Assembly (NCBI GenBank): GCA_965277435.1
Contig: OZ255821.1
Location: 4,092,001 to 4,156,000 of the forward strand
From: Bog-105 sp965277435
Lineage (GTDB): Bacteria > Acidobacteriota > Terriglobia > Bryobacterales > Bryobacteraceae
Length of the DNA stretch: 64,000 nt
Reading direction: 5' to 3'
Shown piece after piece: positions 1-9,325 of the stretch. A program made the translations under genes and the position numbers. The notes below the pieces were generated by a model, which searched no databases, was not told the origin of the DNA, and was given only the letters and a program-made list of their open reading frames with translations. Within the stretch, counting starts at the first letter, position 1. Each line of letters opens with the position of its first letter.

Positions 1-1065
1 AATGACTACGAACTGGCCTCGCGCCTCTCCTATTTCCTCTGGAGCAGCATGCCTGACGCGCCGCTCTTCCAGGCCGCCAGCGAGCGCCATCTGCATGACC
101 CCGCCGTTCTCGACGCGCAGGTAAAGCGCATGTTGCAGGATCCCAAGTCCGACGCCTTGATCGACAACTTCGCCGGCCAGTGGCTCGAGTTGCGCAATCT
201 CGACAGCATCCATCCCGACCCCGACGAGTTCCCGGCCTTCAACGCCCAGCTGCGAAAAGCCATGTATACGGAATCGGAGATGTTCGTGCAATCGATTGTG
301 CGCAATGATAGCAGCATCATCGATTTTCTTGATGGTAAATACACTTTCTTGAACGAGCGCCTGGCGGAGTTTTACGGCATCCCTGGCGTGACAGGCGACC
401 AGTTCCGCCGAGTGAGTCTCGATGGTACGGAACGCAGCGGCGTCCTAACGCAGGCAAGTGTCCTTACCGTGACCTCTTATCCCACCCGTACATCTCCCGT
501 GCTGCGCGGCAAATGGGTTCTCGAAAACGTTTTAAACACGCCGCCTCCTCCCCCACCGCCTGGCGTCGGTTCGATCGATGCGAAGGGCGGTCCGCTGGCA
601 GGAACCATGCGCCAGCAAATGGAAAAGCATCGCGCGAATCCCATGTGCGCGTCCTGTCATACCAAAATGGACCCGCTCGGTTTTGCGCTGGAAAATTACA
701 ACGCCATCGGGCAGTGGCGCACGCACGATGCCGGGCAGGTGATCGATTCGAGCGGCGTGCTCCCGAATGGTAAATCGTTTGCCGGCAGCGAGCAGTTGAA
801 AACACTTCTGGTCGGCAATCGCGACGCTTTTGCTGAATGTCTTACCGAGAAGTTGATGATTTACGCTCTGGGCCGCGGACTTGAAGGATACGATAGACGC
901 GCAGTAAAACAAATCACCACCAGGCTCTCGGCGAGTGATTATCGGTTCTCGGCTTTGATTTCGGGAATCGTCAGCAGTGCCCCATTTCAAATGGGTAGAG
1001 GCGACGAAGGAGGAGGCGAAATGACAAAAGCTCCAGTAACAAAATCAGCAGGTGGTGGCAATTGA
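1..1065 (+). CDS. DUF1592/DUF1588/DUF1585 protein (5' partial)
   Basis: The reading frame is open from the first base of the window, so the N-terminus lies upstream; an internal ATG at 49 is not the true start. The first visible residues (ELASRLSYFLWSSMPD) are the usual DUF1592 signature. Further on there is a poly-proline stretch typical of the family, then a CASCH (CxxCH) motif at about nt 645-659 followed by KMDPLGFALENYNAIGQWR, the DUF1588/DUF1585 signature. CxxCH suggests covalent haem c, so the protein is probably an exported cytochrome-like protein. These proteins are common in Planctomycetes, Verrucomicrobia and Acidobacteria, and their biochemical role is not established. The stop codon overlaps the TTG start of the DUF1552 gene, the usual partner, so the two are translationally coupled. 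Confidence 0.88.
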   Translation, partial: NDYELASRLSYFLWSSMPDAPLFQAASERHLHDPAVLDAQVKRMLQDPKSDALIDNFAGQWLELRNLDSIHPDPDEFPAFNAQLRKAMYTESEMFVQSIVRNDSSIIDFLDGKYTFLNERLAEFYGIPGVTGDQFRRVSLDGTERSGVLTQASVLTVTSYPTRTSPVLRGKWVLENVLNTPPPPPPPGVGSIDAKGGPLAGTMRQQMEKHRANPMCASCHTKMDPLGFALENYNAIGQWRTHDAGQVIDSSGVLPNGKSFAGSEQLKTLLVGNRDAFAECLTEKLMIYALGRGLEGYDRRAVKQITTRLSASDYRFSALISGIVSSAPFQMGRGDEGGGEMTKAPVTKSAGGGN

Positions 1066-2429
1066 TCTTGACTCGTAAGCATGTTTCCCGGCGCACCATG
1101 TTGCGCGGAGTGGGCGCGGCCATGGCGCTGCCCGTTCTCGATTCGATGATCCCGGCTTTGACGGCAGCCGCTGAGGTAACTCGAAAACTATCGCCCTCAC
1201 GCATGGTGTTTGTCTATGTCCCGAATGGGATCGACATGCGCAACTGGACGCCGGCCGCCGAAGGGCGCTCCTTCGCGCTGCCAAAGATTCTCGGTTCGCT
1301 CGCGCCCGTCCAGGACGATGTTCTCGTGTTGAGCGGCCTGATGGATCACGGTGGCGAGGCGCTCGGTGACGGCCCCGGCGATCACGCCCGCGCGTCCGCC
1401 AGTTTCCTGACTGGGGTGCATCCGAAGAAAACCGCCGGATCCGACATCTCGGTTGGTGTATCGGTCGACCAGCTAGCCGCGCAAAAGATCGGTTCCGCTA
1501 CCCGTCTTGCCTCGCTGGAACTCGGCTGTGAAGATGGCCATCTGGCCGGCAATTGCGACTCGGGTTACAGCTGCGCCTATGTCAACAGTATTTCCTGGCG
1601 CAGTCCGACCGCTCCCAATCCGCCGGAAGTAAATCCGCGAGCCGTCTTTGAACGCCTGTTCGGCAACGATGACAATGCCGGAGACCCCACTGCGCGCGCC
1701 CGCTCGGCTCGCTACCAGCAGAGCATCCTCGATCTGGTGGCCGACGACACCCGCCGTCTGCAAGGCGGCTTGGGCAAGACCGACAAACGCAAGCTGGATG
1801 AATATCTGACCGCCGTCCGCGAAGTCGAACGGCAGGTGGAGATGATGGAGCAGCAGATTGCTACCAAGTCAGTCGCCGTTCCAACTCTCGACAAACCCGA
1901 CGGCATTCCCATCGACTTCAAAGATCACGCCCGTCTCATGTTCGATCTGTTGGCTATCGCTCTGCAGACTGATACCACTCGCATTTCCACTTTCATGCTG
2001 GCGCGCGAAGGCAGCAACCGTTCCTACCGCGAAATCGGTGTTCCCGAAGGTCACCACGGGCTCTCCCACCACCGCAATGATCCGGCTTTGATGGACAAAG
2101 TCGCCGCCATCAACCAGCACCACATGGACCAGTTTGGTTACTTCCTGAACAAGCTCAAGAAGACCCAGGATGGCGCTGGCTCCCTGCTCGATAGCACCAT
2201 GGTGATGTATGGCAGCGGTATCAGCGACGGCAATAAACACAATCACGACGACCTTCCCGTGCTGCTTGCCGGCGGCGCCCGCAATTTCAAAACCGGCCGT
2301 CACATACGCTACTCGCAAAACGAGCCGGTATCAAACCTGTACCTCAGCATTCTCGATGCCTCCGGCGTGCCGACGGATCATTTCGGCGACAGCCAGAACC
2401 GTCTTGGCTATCTCAGCGAACTGACATAA
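1062..2429 (+). CDS. DUF1552 family protein, Tat-exported
   Basis: 455 residues, starting at a TTG that overlaps the TGA of the preceding DUF1592-type gene. The N-terminus carries a twin-arginine signal (SRRTMLRGVGAAMALPVLDS), so the folded protein is probably exported by Tat. The body matches DUF1552: FVYVPNGIDMRNWTP near the start, then LVLSGLMDHGG, and a C-terminal part with GSGISDGNKHNHDDLPVLLAGG resembling the alkaline phosphatase/sulfatase-like fold of DUF1501/DUF1552 proteins. DUF1552 and DUF1592 genes are regularly adjacent in Acidobacteria and Planctomycetes, which supports the call. The substrate is unknown. The next gene begins 8 bases after the stop, so all three probably form one transcript. 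Confidence 0.88.
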   Translation: MILTRKHVSRRTMLRGVGAAMALPVLDSMIPALTAAAEVTRKLSPSRMVFVYVPNGIDMRNWTPAAEGRSFALPKILGSLAPVQDDVLVLSGLMDHGGEALGDGPGDHARASASFLTGVHPKKTAGSDISVGVSVDQLAAQKIGSATRLASLELGCEDGHLAGNCDSGYSCAYVNSISWRSPTAPNPPEVNPRAVFERLFGNDDNAGDPTARARSARYQQSILDLVADDTRRLQGGLGKTDKRKLDEYLTAVREVERQVEMMEQQIATKSVAVPTLDKPDGIPIDFKDHARLMFDLLAIALQTDTTRISTFMLAREGSNRSYREIGVPEGHHGLSHHRNDPALMDKVAAINQHHMDQFGYFLNKLKKTQDGAGSLLDSTMVMYGSGISDGNKHNHDDLPVLLAGGARNFKTGRHIRYSQNEPVSNLYLSILDASGVPTDHFGDSQNRLGYLSELT

Positions 2430-2436
2430 TTCGGTC

Positions 2437-3701
2437 GTGCCGATTAGACTCTTCTGCCTCACCCTCGGTGTGCGCTGGCTTCTCCGGTTGCTTCCGCGCA
2501 GACACATCCCCTCGCTCAACTGATCGAATCAGCCCGCCAAGGTCCATCTACACCCGGGCTGGTCGAGCAAATTACCAAAATCCTGACGGTCAAAGGCGGG
2601 ACTGCCGTCTGGGGGGCGGACTATCTGTTCGTTACGCCCTCCGCGTCCCCTGCTACGATCTCGATCGACCTGCAGCCGGCCCTGTCCATGTCGCAAGTGA
2701 GCGGGTCGAATTTATGGATGCGCCTGGTCAAAATGCGCGTGGGCGTTGCGCATGCGTACCAGTTCTATGCGGACGGCAAACCGCTCGGTAATCGCTCCGA
2801 CGTGGCCGGCTACAACCCCGATTCCTATCCGAAGCCTGGCGTACCCCAAGGCAAGCTCAGCGAGAAGCATACGATTGCGAGCAAGATTTACGACGGCATG
2901 AAAGCCGATTACTGGTTCTACGCTTCGCCGGGTATCGACCCGCAAGTGCCCGCGCCTCTGATGATCTGGCAGGATGGCCAGGGACTCATCGCAGGCGATC
3001 TTTCCAAGCTCCGCCTGTTCACAGTGACCGAAAACCTGATTGCACAGAAGCTCATCCCCCCGATGGTGCATGTGCTCATCGCGCCTGGTTTTGCCTCGGA
3101 TGACGAGCCCATGCGCTCGATCGAATACGACACGGTCAGCGATCGATACAACCGCTTCCTTCTCGAAGAGGTTCTGCCCGGAGTAGAGAAATCATACAAG
3201 CTGCGGCCCGATGGCTATAGCCGCGCCATTGCCGGAGAATCGTCTGGCGGTATCTGTTCGTTAAACTCCGCCTGGTTCAACCCCGACAAGTTCGCGCGGG
3301 TCCACTCGACTATCGGCAGCTACACCTCCATCCAATGGCATCCGGAAGAAAAGCTCGACGGCGGCAATCTCTATCCGTACATGGTGCGCAAGCAACCCAA
3401 ACGCAACATTCGGATCTGGATGAGCGACGGCGCAGACGATCTCGAAAACAACCACGGCTCCTGGCCGCTGCAGAACATACAACTGGCCAACTCACTCAAG
3501 ATGCGCGAGTACGATTATCACTTCCGGTTCGGTCTTGCGACTCATGACTCAGCCCAGGCGGCGATTGACCTCCCAGAATCGCTCGCGTGGCTCTGGCGCG
3601 GCTACGATCCCGCCAAAACTTCAGAGGACTTCAAAATGGACTCGTCCGAAAAAGACAAACCCTACTATCGCGTCACGATTGTTAATCGCGATTCTTGGTA
3701 A
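2437..3701 (+). CDS. Enterochelin esterase-like hydrolase with a frameshifted signal peptide
   Basis: The mature enzyme is clear: alpha/beta-hydrolase of the esterase D/enterochelin esterase type, with the nucleophile elbow GESSGG (GxSxG), a DGADD segment and a late HD (ATHDSA) that could complete the triad. An ATG at 2688 begins too late, because good coding sequence (AQLIESARQG, then a beta-rich N-terminal domain) runs from about 2496 in the same frame. In that frame the nearest upstream stop is at 2445 and no ATG/GTG is present. A GTG at 2437 in another frame encodes VPIRLFCLTLG, and the main frame then gives ALASPVASAQ. Together these make a textbook signal peptide, so a one-base deletion (or two-base insertion) at about 2470 is inferred. 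It may be a sequence error or a real inactivation of export. Confidence 0.72.
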
Positions 3702-3708
3702 GCGGCGC

Positions 3709-4314
3709 TCACCCAAGATACTGGACGTGAACATACGTCCCGAGGCGCGGATTGTAGGCCAGATACCAACCCGGATGATCCGGGTCGTCATAGATCACAA
3801 TCTGATCGCCGCCCCAATTCCAGCCGCTCACGTAGCCGATATCGAAGGGCGCGACGCTCCAGTAAAAATTGTTGAACCAGAACCGGCTCGGTCCGCCGCC
3901 GGCCAGATGCCATACGTGTGACGGTCCAAAGCCACCCTCGAAGTGGCCATGTTCCCAGGGGTGATCGAAGTGAAAGCGGGCATCGTCGCGTCCCTGGTCG
4001 TGCCCGATCCAGTGGCCATCGTCGTGGACATGAGGAGCGTCCGGATGGCCGTGAAAGTCCTGGTAGCTCCGGTGGTCATCGTGATGCGAGTCCTGCGCAT
4101 GGTCGTCGCGATGCGAGTCCTGCGGATGGTCGTCATGATGCGGTGCCTCGCCGTGAAAAGATTCGGGACCATGGTTGGGAACATACCCGCCGCCAACATG
4201 CCCGCCGTCACCCCCGTGGTGGTCGCCGCCACCGGGATGGTCGCCCCCATGCTGGGCAAACATCGAAACAGACGCTGCCAGCAGAATCACCGCACCCTTG
4301 AGTAAACTGTTCAT
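3709..4314 (-). CDS. Secreted His/Asp/Gly-rich protein
   Basis: 201 residues. The N-terminus is a good Sec signal peptide (MNSLLKGAVILLAASVSMFAQ). The next 110 or so residues are extremely rich in His, Asp and Gly, including a nine-residue repeat (DDHPQDSHR, DDHAQDSHH, DDH). The C-terminal 70 residues are different: aromatic-rich and probably folded (FWFNNFYWSVAPFDIGYVSGWNWGG, then DDPDHPGWYLAYNPRLGTYVHVQYLG). The composition suggests binding of divalent metals such as Zn, Ni or Cu in the periplasm or outside the cell; this is inference from composition only. It is the last gene on this minus-strand run and sits just after a broken gene. No named family is recognised. Confidence 0.7.
   Translation of the reverse strand: MNSLLKGAVILLAASVSMFAQHGGDHPGGGDHHGGDGGHVGGGYVPNHGPESFHGEAPHHDDHPQDSHRDDHAQDSHHDDHRSYQDFHGHPDAPHVHDDGHWIGHDQGRDDARFHFDHPWEHGHFEGGFGPSHVWHLAGGGPSRFWFNNFYWSVAPFDIGYVSGWNWGGDQIVIYDDPDHPGWYLAYNPRLGTYVHVQYLG
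4074..4143 (-). repeat. 27-base in-frame tandem repeat inside the His-rich gene
   Basis: Two full 27-base units (4074-4100 and 4101-4127) and the start of a third (4128-4143) are nearly identical. Each unit encodes nine residues of the DDHxQDSHx type on the minus strand. The unit length is a multiple of three, so copy-number change would lengthen or shorten the metal-binding-like region without a frameshift. Confidence 0.75.
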
Positions 4315-4320
4315 GCTCCT

Positions 4321-4988
4321 TTAGTTTCTATCATGGTCAGCAGGTCCTTTGCGGTCTTCCGCAAATCCCATGCTCATCCAATTCACTCGCGGATTCAACT
4401 CCTGGATTTCCGGATTGGCGGAAGATAGCTTCTTGTCGCCCGAGACGGCATCGCTTTGGTTTGGCCGGCAGAAGGGTTCACGCGCAATGCGGTGCCTACC
4501 GCACGGACGATCCGAGAAACTTAATGCGCCACCGTTCCAACCCATGACGGTACCTTCGTAGTCAGGCGAAACCCAAAAGGTGAAAGGCCGCCCGTTTTGG
4601 TTTTCAAGCGTCTTCAGAGACGTTCCGAGACTGATGTGTTCCCGGGTGTGCCAGTGGCAAGTGTTTGAACCCGCGGAATCGGATAGTTGCGGATTGCAGA
4701 AACGATTACGTCAACTTACTTGCTTGGCTTACTGTCCGTCCATTGAATGCTGAACGAGTCGGCTGGATTAGGCGGATAAAGGATTGCGCCCTGGCGCGAA
4801 TCCTCATCGCCGATTGTGACATCGCCATCGATGACGTTCGCCGCTCCGAACAGACGGACGAGATCGGCCCTTGTGGTCGAACGAGTAATCGGCCCGACGC
4901 GTTTCCCAGGAACAATCAACCAGTCATTGCCGGCGCACAACAACAGAGAGCTCACCAGGAACAATGTCGCGCCTAACTTAAAATGCAC
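4321..4988 (-). pseudogene. Broken small secreted protein gene
   Basis: The first half (4988 down to 4716) encodes a signal peptide and a domain beginning WLIVPGKRVGPITRSTTRADLVRLFGAANVID, ending at a TAA. The second half, in a different frame from about 4710 down to 4321, encodes ISLGTSLKTLENQNGRPF and DYEGTVMGWNGGAL, which reads as the natural continuation of the same protein (GTSL..LE..NGRPF followed by DY.G.V..W.GG). The TAA of the first frame and a TGA of the second lie five bases apart (4716-4718 and 4711-4713), so a single indel does not restore the gene; at least two changes, or a short deletion, are needed. The intact product would have been about 220 residues. Families of this shape are uncharacterised secreted proteins; no function is proposed. 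Confidence 0.65.
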
Positions 4989-5014
4989 GATACGAATTCC
5001 TCGGTCGGCCGCTG

Positions 5015-7564
5015 TTACTCTGTCCGCAACGCCCGCATAGGATTAAGTGACGCCGCCCGGCTGGCCGGTATGATCGCCGCCAGGAACGCACACACAGCGA
5101 GCGACGCGACCGCGATCGACAGCGCTATCGGGTCCCAGCTCGCCACGCCGTAAAGCTGCGCCGCAATCAGCCGTCCCGCGCCGATCGAGAGCGGAATGCC
5201 CAGCAATAGTCCGAACGCCACCTTGCGGAAAGCGCCTTGCAGGATCAGCTGAATCACGTTGCCGCGAGTTGCGCCGAGCGCCATCCGCACACCGATTTCA
5301 CTCGTACGTTGCGCTACCGAATAGGCCGTTACGCCATACAAACCGATCGCCGCCAGAATTAACGCTACCAGGCCGAACAACCCCGCCAGCCCGGCCACCG
5401 CGCGCTGCTGATCGAAGTCGAAATCGACTTGCTGCTGCATGGTCCGAACGCTGGTTATGGTGAGGTTGGGATCGGCGTCGCTGAACACTTTCTTGAGAAG
5501 CGGTTCGAGCGTGCCGGGATCGGCGCGGGTTTCGAGCAGGGCGTTTTCGATGAAATGCGAACGCAACTCGCCCTTCTGGATCATGTCATTGGCGTAATCG
5601 TGATGCTGGGCGAGGGGTACGAAAAACATGGGCCGCGCGGGTCTTTTCGGGTCGTGATACTTGGCGTCGCGAATCACGCCGACGATCCGAAACGTGGTGG
5701 CGTTCTCGGGCACGTCGATACCGAAGCGTCTGCTGAGCGGATCTTCCTTCGGCAGAAAACGTTTCACAAACGCCTGATTGACCAGTGCGACTGGCGCACT
5801 CGCGCCCTTATCGGACGCGTTGAACATCCGGCCCCGCAGTAAGGGCTGGCCGAGAGCATCGAAGTAGTCCAGGCTGACGCGATCCCAGGACGCAACCGAT
5901 TCTTCGCTCATCTTGGGCGTGGGGTGCCCGTCGACGAAAATGATTTCGCCCCAATTGTCTGTGAAAGGCGTGTAGAGTGCGAGACTCGCGCGTTGCACGC
6001 CAGGCACGTGCCGAAGCCGTTCTTCCAGATCGCGGTAGAGTGCGTCCAGATGATCTTGCGTGTAAGTCGGGGGCGGGGAATTCAGGTTGACAGTGACGCG
6101 GTTCCTGGTTTCAAAGCCGAGCTTTTCGTTTTCCAGATTGTTCAGGCTGCGAGTAAGCATGCTGGCGCCCGCGATGAGCACAACCGATAGCGTGGCTTGC
6201 AAAATCAGCAACGCATTGCGCGAAACTGAAGAACTGTCTTTGGTGCTGCGATTGGCCCCGCGTAGCGCTTCGACCGGATTGGTGCGGGTGGCAAACCAGG
6301 CGGGAGCAGACCCGAAAATAACGCCGGTGAGGAGCGAAAGCGCAAACGCGAAGCCGAGAACGGGCAGCGACGGGCGACTGCTGATGGGCAGATAATTTAC
6401 GCCGTGGAAGGCGAGAGTCAGAATAAGGCGGCTGGCGGCGTACGCGACAAACAGGCCGGCCACGCCGCCGGCGATGGCCAACAGTACGCTTTCGGTAAGC
6501 GACTGGCTGATGATGCGGGCTTGCGACGCGCCAATAGCAAGACGGACCGAGGTTTCGCCGCGCCGCGCCATTGATCGCGCGAGCAGCAGATTGGCGCTGT
6601 TGGCGCAGGCGATCAGCAGGACCAGACCGCATACCGTGAGCAGAATCTGCAGGCTGCGCCCATAGTCCTCTTTCATGGCGGCCACGCCTGCTCCCGCCGG
6701 GATTACCGTGATGTTCTGTTTGGGCAGCAGACGCTTAATCTCGGGAAGCCACGCTGCCGGGTAGCCGCTATCGTTGAGCAGCCATTGACGCAGTATGCCG
6801 GTTAGCCGCGCCGACGAGCCGTTGACCGTTGCGCCGGGCTGCAGTCGTCCGATGACGCGCAGCCACGCCGAGATCGGTTGCCTTAGCAGCGAATTTTGTC
6901 CGGCGACGAGCGGTTCCTGTTCGAGCGGGAGCCACAGATCCGGCGGATCGCTACGCAGCGTCTCGCCGAAAAAGCCCGGCGGGGCGATCCCAACAATGGT
7001 GAACGGGCGGTCTTGCACAATCAGCGTCGACCCGACAATCGCCGGATCGCTCCCGTACAACTGATGCCAAACACGCGAACTCAGAACCGCCACAGGAGCG
7101 GCGGATGCTCGATCATCAGACGCCTTGAAGAGACGGCCGGCGAACGAACGGACGCCAAGAGTCGAGAAGTAGTTGCCGCTTACCCATTCGCCATGCAACG
7201 ATTTGGCCACGTGATCGATTTGCGCCCGGCGTACGCTGTACTGCCAGTCCCCGGCCTGGAAAGCGGCGAGGTCGCTGAATTCGGGCGTAGCTTGTTTGAG
7301 CCGCTGATAAAACGGATACGAATACATCCCCCACTTGTCTTGCGGGCCGCCTTCCACGCAGCAATCATTGCCCTCTCCAATGCGATACAGATTCGCCGGA
7401 TCGGCCACCGGTAGAGAGCGCAGCATCACTGCGTGAATGAGCGAGAAGATGGCAGTAGTGCCGCCGATGCCGAGCGCCAGCGTCAAAATGGCCGTCACCG
7501 TGAAGACGGGCGAAAGCCGAAACTGGCGTAAAGAGTAACGAATGTCACCGAGGAGATTGTGCAT
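5015..7564 (-). CDS. ABC transporter permease of the acidobacterial duplicated type (MacB-like, no ATPase)
   Basis: 849 residues. The start (MHNLLGDIRYSLRQFRLSPVFT) followed by TLALGIGGTTAIFSLIHAVML is typical of the duplicated permeases abundant in Acidobacteria. The layout is TM1, a large periplasmic MacB_PCD domain (about residues 45-270), three TM helices of FtsX type (about 310-440), a second half beginning RNALLILQATLSVVLIAGASML, a second periplasmic domain, and a final FtsX block with GVTAYSVAQRTSEIGVRMALGA. No ATP-binding subunit is encoded next to it, as is usual for these proteins; it must borrow an ATPase or act otherwise. It lies 47 bases after gamma-glutamyltransferase on the same strand. 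Substrate unknown; related MacB systems move peptides, lipoproteins or antibiotics. Confidence 0.9.
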   Translation of the reverse strand: MHNLLGDIRYSLRQFRLSPVFTVTAILTLALGIGGTTAIFSLIHAVMLRSLPVADPANLYRIGEGNDCCVEGGPQDKWGMYSYPFYQRLKQATPEFSDLAAFQAGDWQYSVRRAQIDHVAKSLHGEWVSGNYFSTLGVRSFAGRLFKASDDRASAAPVAVLSSRVWHQLYGSDPAIVGSTLIVQDRPFTIVGIAPPGFFGETLRSDPPDLWLPLEQEPLVAGQNSLLRQPISAWLRVIGRLQPGATVNGSSARLTGILRQWLLNDSGYPAAWLPEIKRLLPKQNITVIPAGAGVAAMKEDYGRSLQILLTVCGLVLLIACANSANLLLARSMARRGETSVRLAIGASQARIISQSLTESVLLAIAGGVAGLFVAYAASRLILTLAFHGVNYLPISSRPSLPVLGFAFALSLLTGVIFGSAPAWFATRTNPVEALRGANRSTKDSSSVSRNALLILQATLSVVLIAGASMLTRSLNNLENEKLGFETRNRVTVNLNSPPPTYTQDHLDALYRDLEERLRHVPGVQRASLALYTPFTDNWGEIIFVDGHPTPKMSEESVASWDRVSLDYFDALGQPLLRGRMFNASDKGASAPVALVNQAFVKRFLPKEDPLSRRFGIDVPENATTFRIVGVIRDAKYHDPKRPARPMFFVPLAQHHDYANDMIQKGELRSHFIENALLETRADPGTLEPLLKKVFSDADPNLTITSVRTMQQQVDFDFDQQRAVAGLAGLFGLVALILAAIGLYGVTAYSVAQRTSEIGVRMALGATRGNVIQLILQGAFRKVAFGLLLGIPLSIGAGRLIAAQLYGVASWDPIALSIAVASLAVCAFLAAIIPASRAASLNPMRALRTE

Positions 7565-7611
7565 GTGCGCGGGCTCTCTTCAATTACGCTCGCGCCCGCC
7601 AGCAGGTTCAC

Positions 7612-9324
7612 TTATTTTGTTAAGAAGCCGGGGCTTTGCGGAATCGCCTCACCGTCGCAGCGTGGATCGGAACCGGCGAAATTCACGCTGCGGCGATCGT
7701 CATGCAGCACCGCTTCGCCCTGCCCAACGGTATAGGAGAACGGTTCGAGTAGTTCCAGCACATGCCCGCGTTTCGTGAGATCCTCGCGCACCGCCGTCGG
7801 AATGCGCGACTCAATTTGCACATCACAACCTTCGAACGTCGCCTTGGTAAAGCGGGCTGATTCCAGCGCAGCCTGGATGTTCATGCCGTAATCGACTACG
7901 TTCGCCACAAATTGCGCGTGAGCCTGCGCCTGATTCCAGCCGCCCATAATGCCGAAGCCGAGATGCACGTCGTCTTTCTGCATGAAGGCCGGGATAATTG
8001 TGTGCAGCGGACGTTTGTGTCCGGCGATCGAATTGGGTTTGGCCGGCTCGAGCTCAAAACCGGCGCCGCGATTTTGAAAGCTGAAGCCCGCCCCCGGCGC
8101 GACCATCCCGGTTCCGTATCCGCCATAATTGCTTTGGATCAACGAAACGATATTGCCATCCTTATCGATCGTCGACATGTAGATGGTTTCGTGCCCGCGG
8201 GCATTTAACTTCTCGCTAAGATCCGAGGGCACCACCTGGCAGGCCGCGTGGTCCATCTGAATGAGCTTGGCGCGCTGCGCGGCGAGCTCTTTCGAAAGCA
8301 TCTGCTTCACAGGAATCGGCGTAAAACGCGGATCGCCTACGTAGTGAACCATGTCCGCGTAAGCCAGTTTCTTGGCTTCGATCATCACATGCAGCGCGTT
8401 GGCCGAGTCCTGACCATAGGATTTCATGGGGAAATTTTCCATGATGTTCAGCATCGAGAGAGCCGCGATCCCTTGGCCATTTGGAGGCAGCTCATAGATC
8501 GACCAGCCGTGATAGGTCGTCGATATCGGGTCCACCCACTCGGGCTGAAAATCGCGAAAGTCTTCCAGTGTGTGCGTGCCGCCCTGCGCCTTCAGAAAGT
8601 CGACCATCGTTTTGGTGAGCGGGCCATTGTAAAAAGCATCGCGGCCGTGCGCAGCGACTTCGCTCAACGAATGCGCGAGCGCGGGATTCTTAAACGTGTC
8701 GCCCACCCCGGGGTGAACACCGCCGGGCAGATACGTCTCTTTATAGCCGGGTTGGTTGAGGAATGCTTTGCTGACCCAGTAGCGAGCATTCTTTTCGGCC
8801 AGCGGAAAGCCGTTGCCCGCATAGAAAATAGCGGGGCTTAATAACTTGCTGAAGGGCATGCTACCGAAACGGACACGCAGCGCATCCCAGCCCGCGACAC
8901 ATCCGGGCACGGTAATAGTATGCACTCCGCGCGGATCGAGCTTGTCGATTTTGTGCGCTTTCAAATAGTCGATCGTCAGCGCCTTCGGCGCCCAACCGCT
9001 CGAATTCAGGCCATAGAGCTTGTGTGTTTTTGCTTCGTAATAAAGCACGAAGAGATCGCCGCCCATGCCATTTACATAAGGCTGCGTGACACCCATCACG
9101 GCATTCGCCGCAATGGCCGCATCGACCGCATTGCCGCCTGCTTCGAGCACTTTCGCGCCGGCATCAGAAGCCAGGAATTGCGGGGCCGAGACGATGCCGT
9201 ACTTGGTGACCACCATCGAGCGACCCTGCTCTGGAGAGGACGCAAACTGCGGATCGGCCGCAGCGGCCAGGAATGCGACGGCGAGTAAGGCAGCGAAGAT
9301 TCTCATGGTGTGGTAAGACTGCAT
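7612..9324 (-). CDS. ggt: Gamma-glutamyltransferase
   Basis: 570 residues from ATG 9324; a second ATG at 9306 (MRIFAALLAVAFLAAAADPQF) gives a cleaner signal peptide and may be the real start. The enzyme is a periplasmic Ntn hydrolase that cleaves gamma-glutamyl bonds of glutathione and related peptides. Family signatures: GGNAVDAAIAANAVMGVTQP near residues 64-83, ELPPNGQGIAALSMLNI, and the processing site HE/TIYMSTIDKDGN, in which Thr380 (numbered from 9324) is the expected autocatalytic nucleophile. Next comes GYGTGMVAPGAGFSFQNRG, matching the small-subunit substrate loop. The start is one base from the stop of the upstream molybdenum hydroxylase gene, so the two are probably coupled. Length is normal for the family. 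Confidence 0.93.
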   Translation of the reverse strand: MQSYHTMRIFAALLAVAFLAAAADPQFASSPEQGRSMVVTKYGIVSAPQFLASDAGAKVLEAGGNAVDAAIAANAVMGVTQPYVNGMGGDLFVLYYEAKTHKLYGLNSSGWAPKALTIDYLKAHKIDKLDPRGVHTITVPGCVAGWDALRVRFGSMPFSKLLSPAIFYAGNGFPLAEKNARYWVSKAFLNQPGYKETYLPGGVHPGVGDTFKNPALAHSLSEVAAHGRDAFYNGPLTKTMVDFLKAQGGTHTLEDFRDFQPEWVDPISTTYHGWSIYELPPNGQGIAALSMLNIMENFPMKSYGQDSANALHVMIEAKKLAYADMVHYVGDPRFTPIPVKQMLSKELAAQRAKLIQMDHAACQVVPSDLSEKLNARGHETIYMSTIDKDGNIVSLIQSNYGGYGTGMVAPGAGFSFQNRGAGFELEPAKPNSIAGHKRPLHTIIPAFMQKDDVHLGFGIMGGWNQAQAHAQFVANVVDYGMNIQAALESARFTKATFEGCDVQIESRIPTAVREDLTKRGHVLELLEPFSYTVGQGEAVLHDDRRSVNFAGSDPRCDGEAIPQSPGFLTK

Positions 9325-9325
9325 C

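Noticed and set aside
530..565. Poly-proline run as a possible sequencing or repeat artefact
   Set aside because: A proline run after LNTP is a normal feature of DUF1592/1588 proteins.
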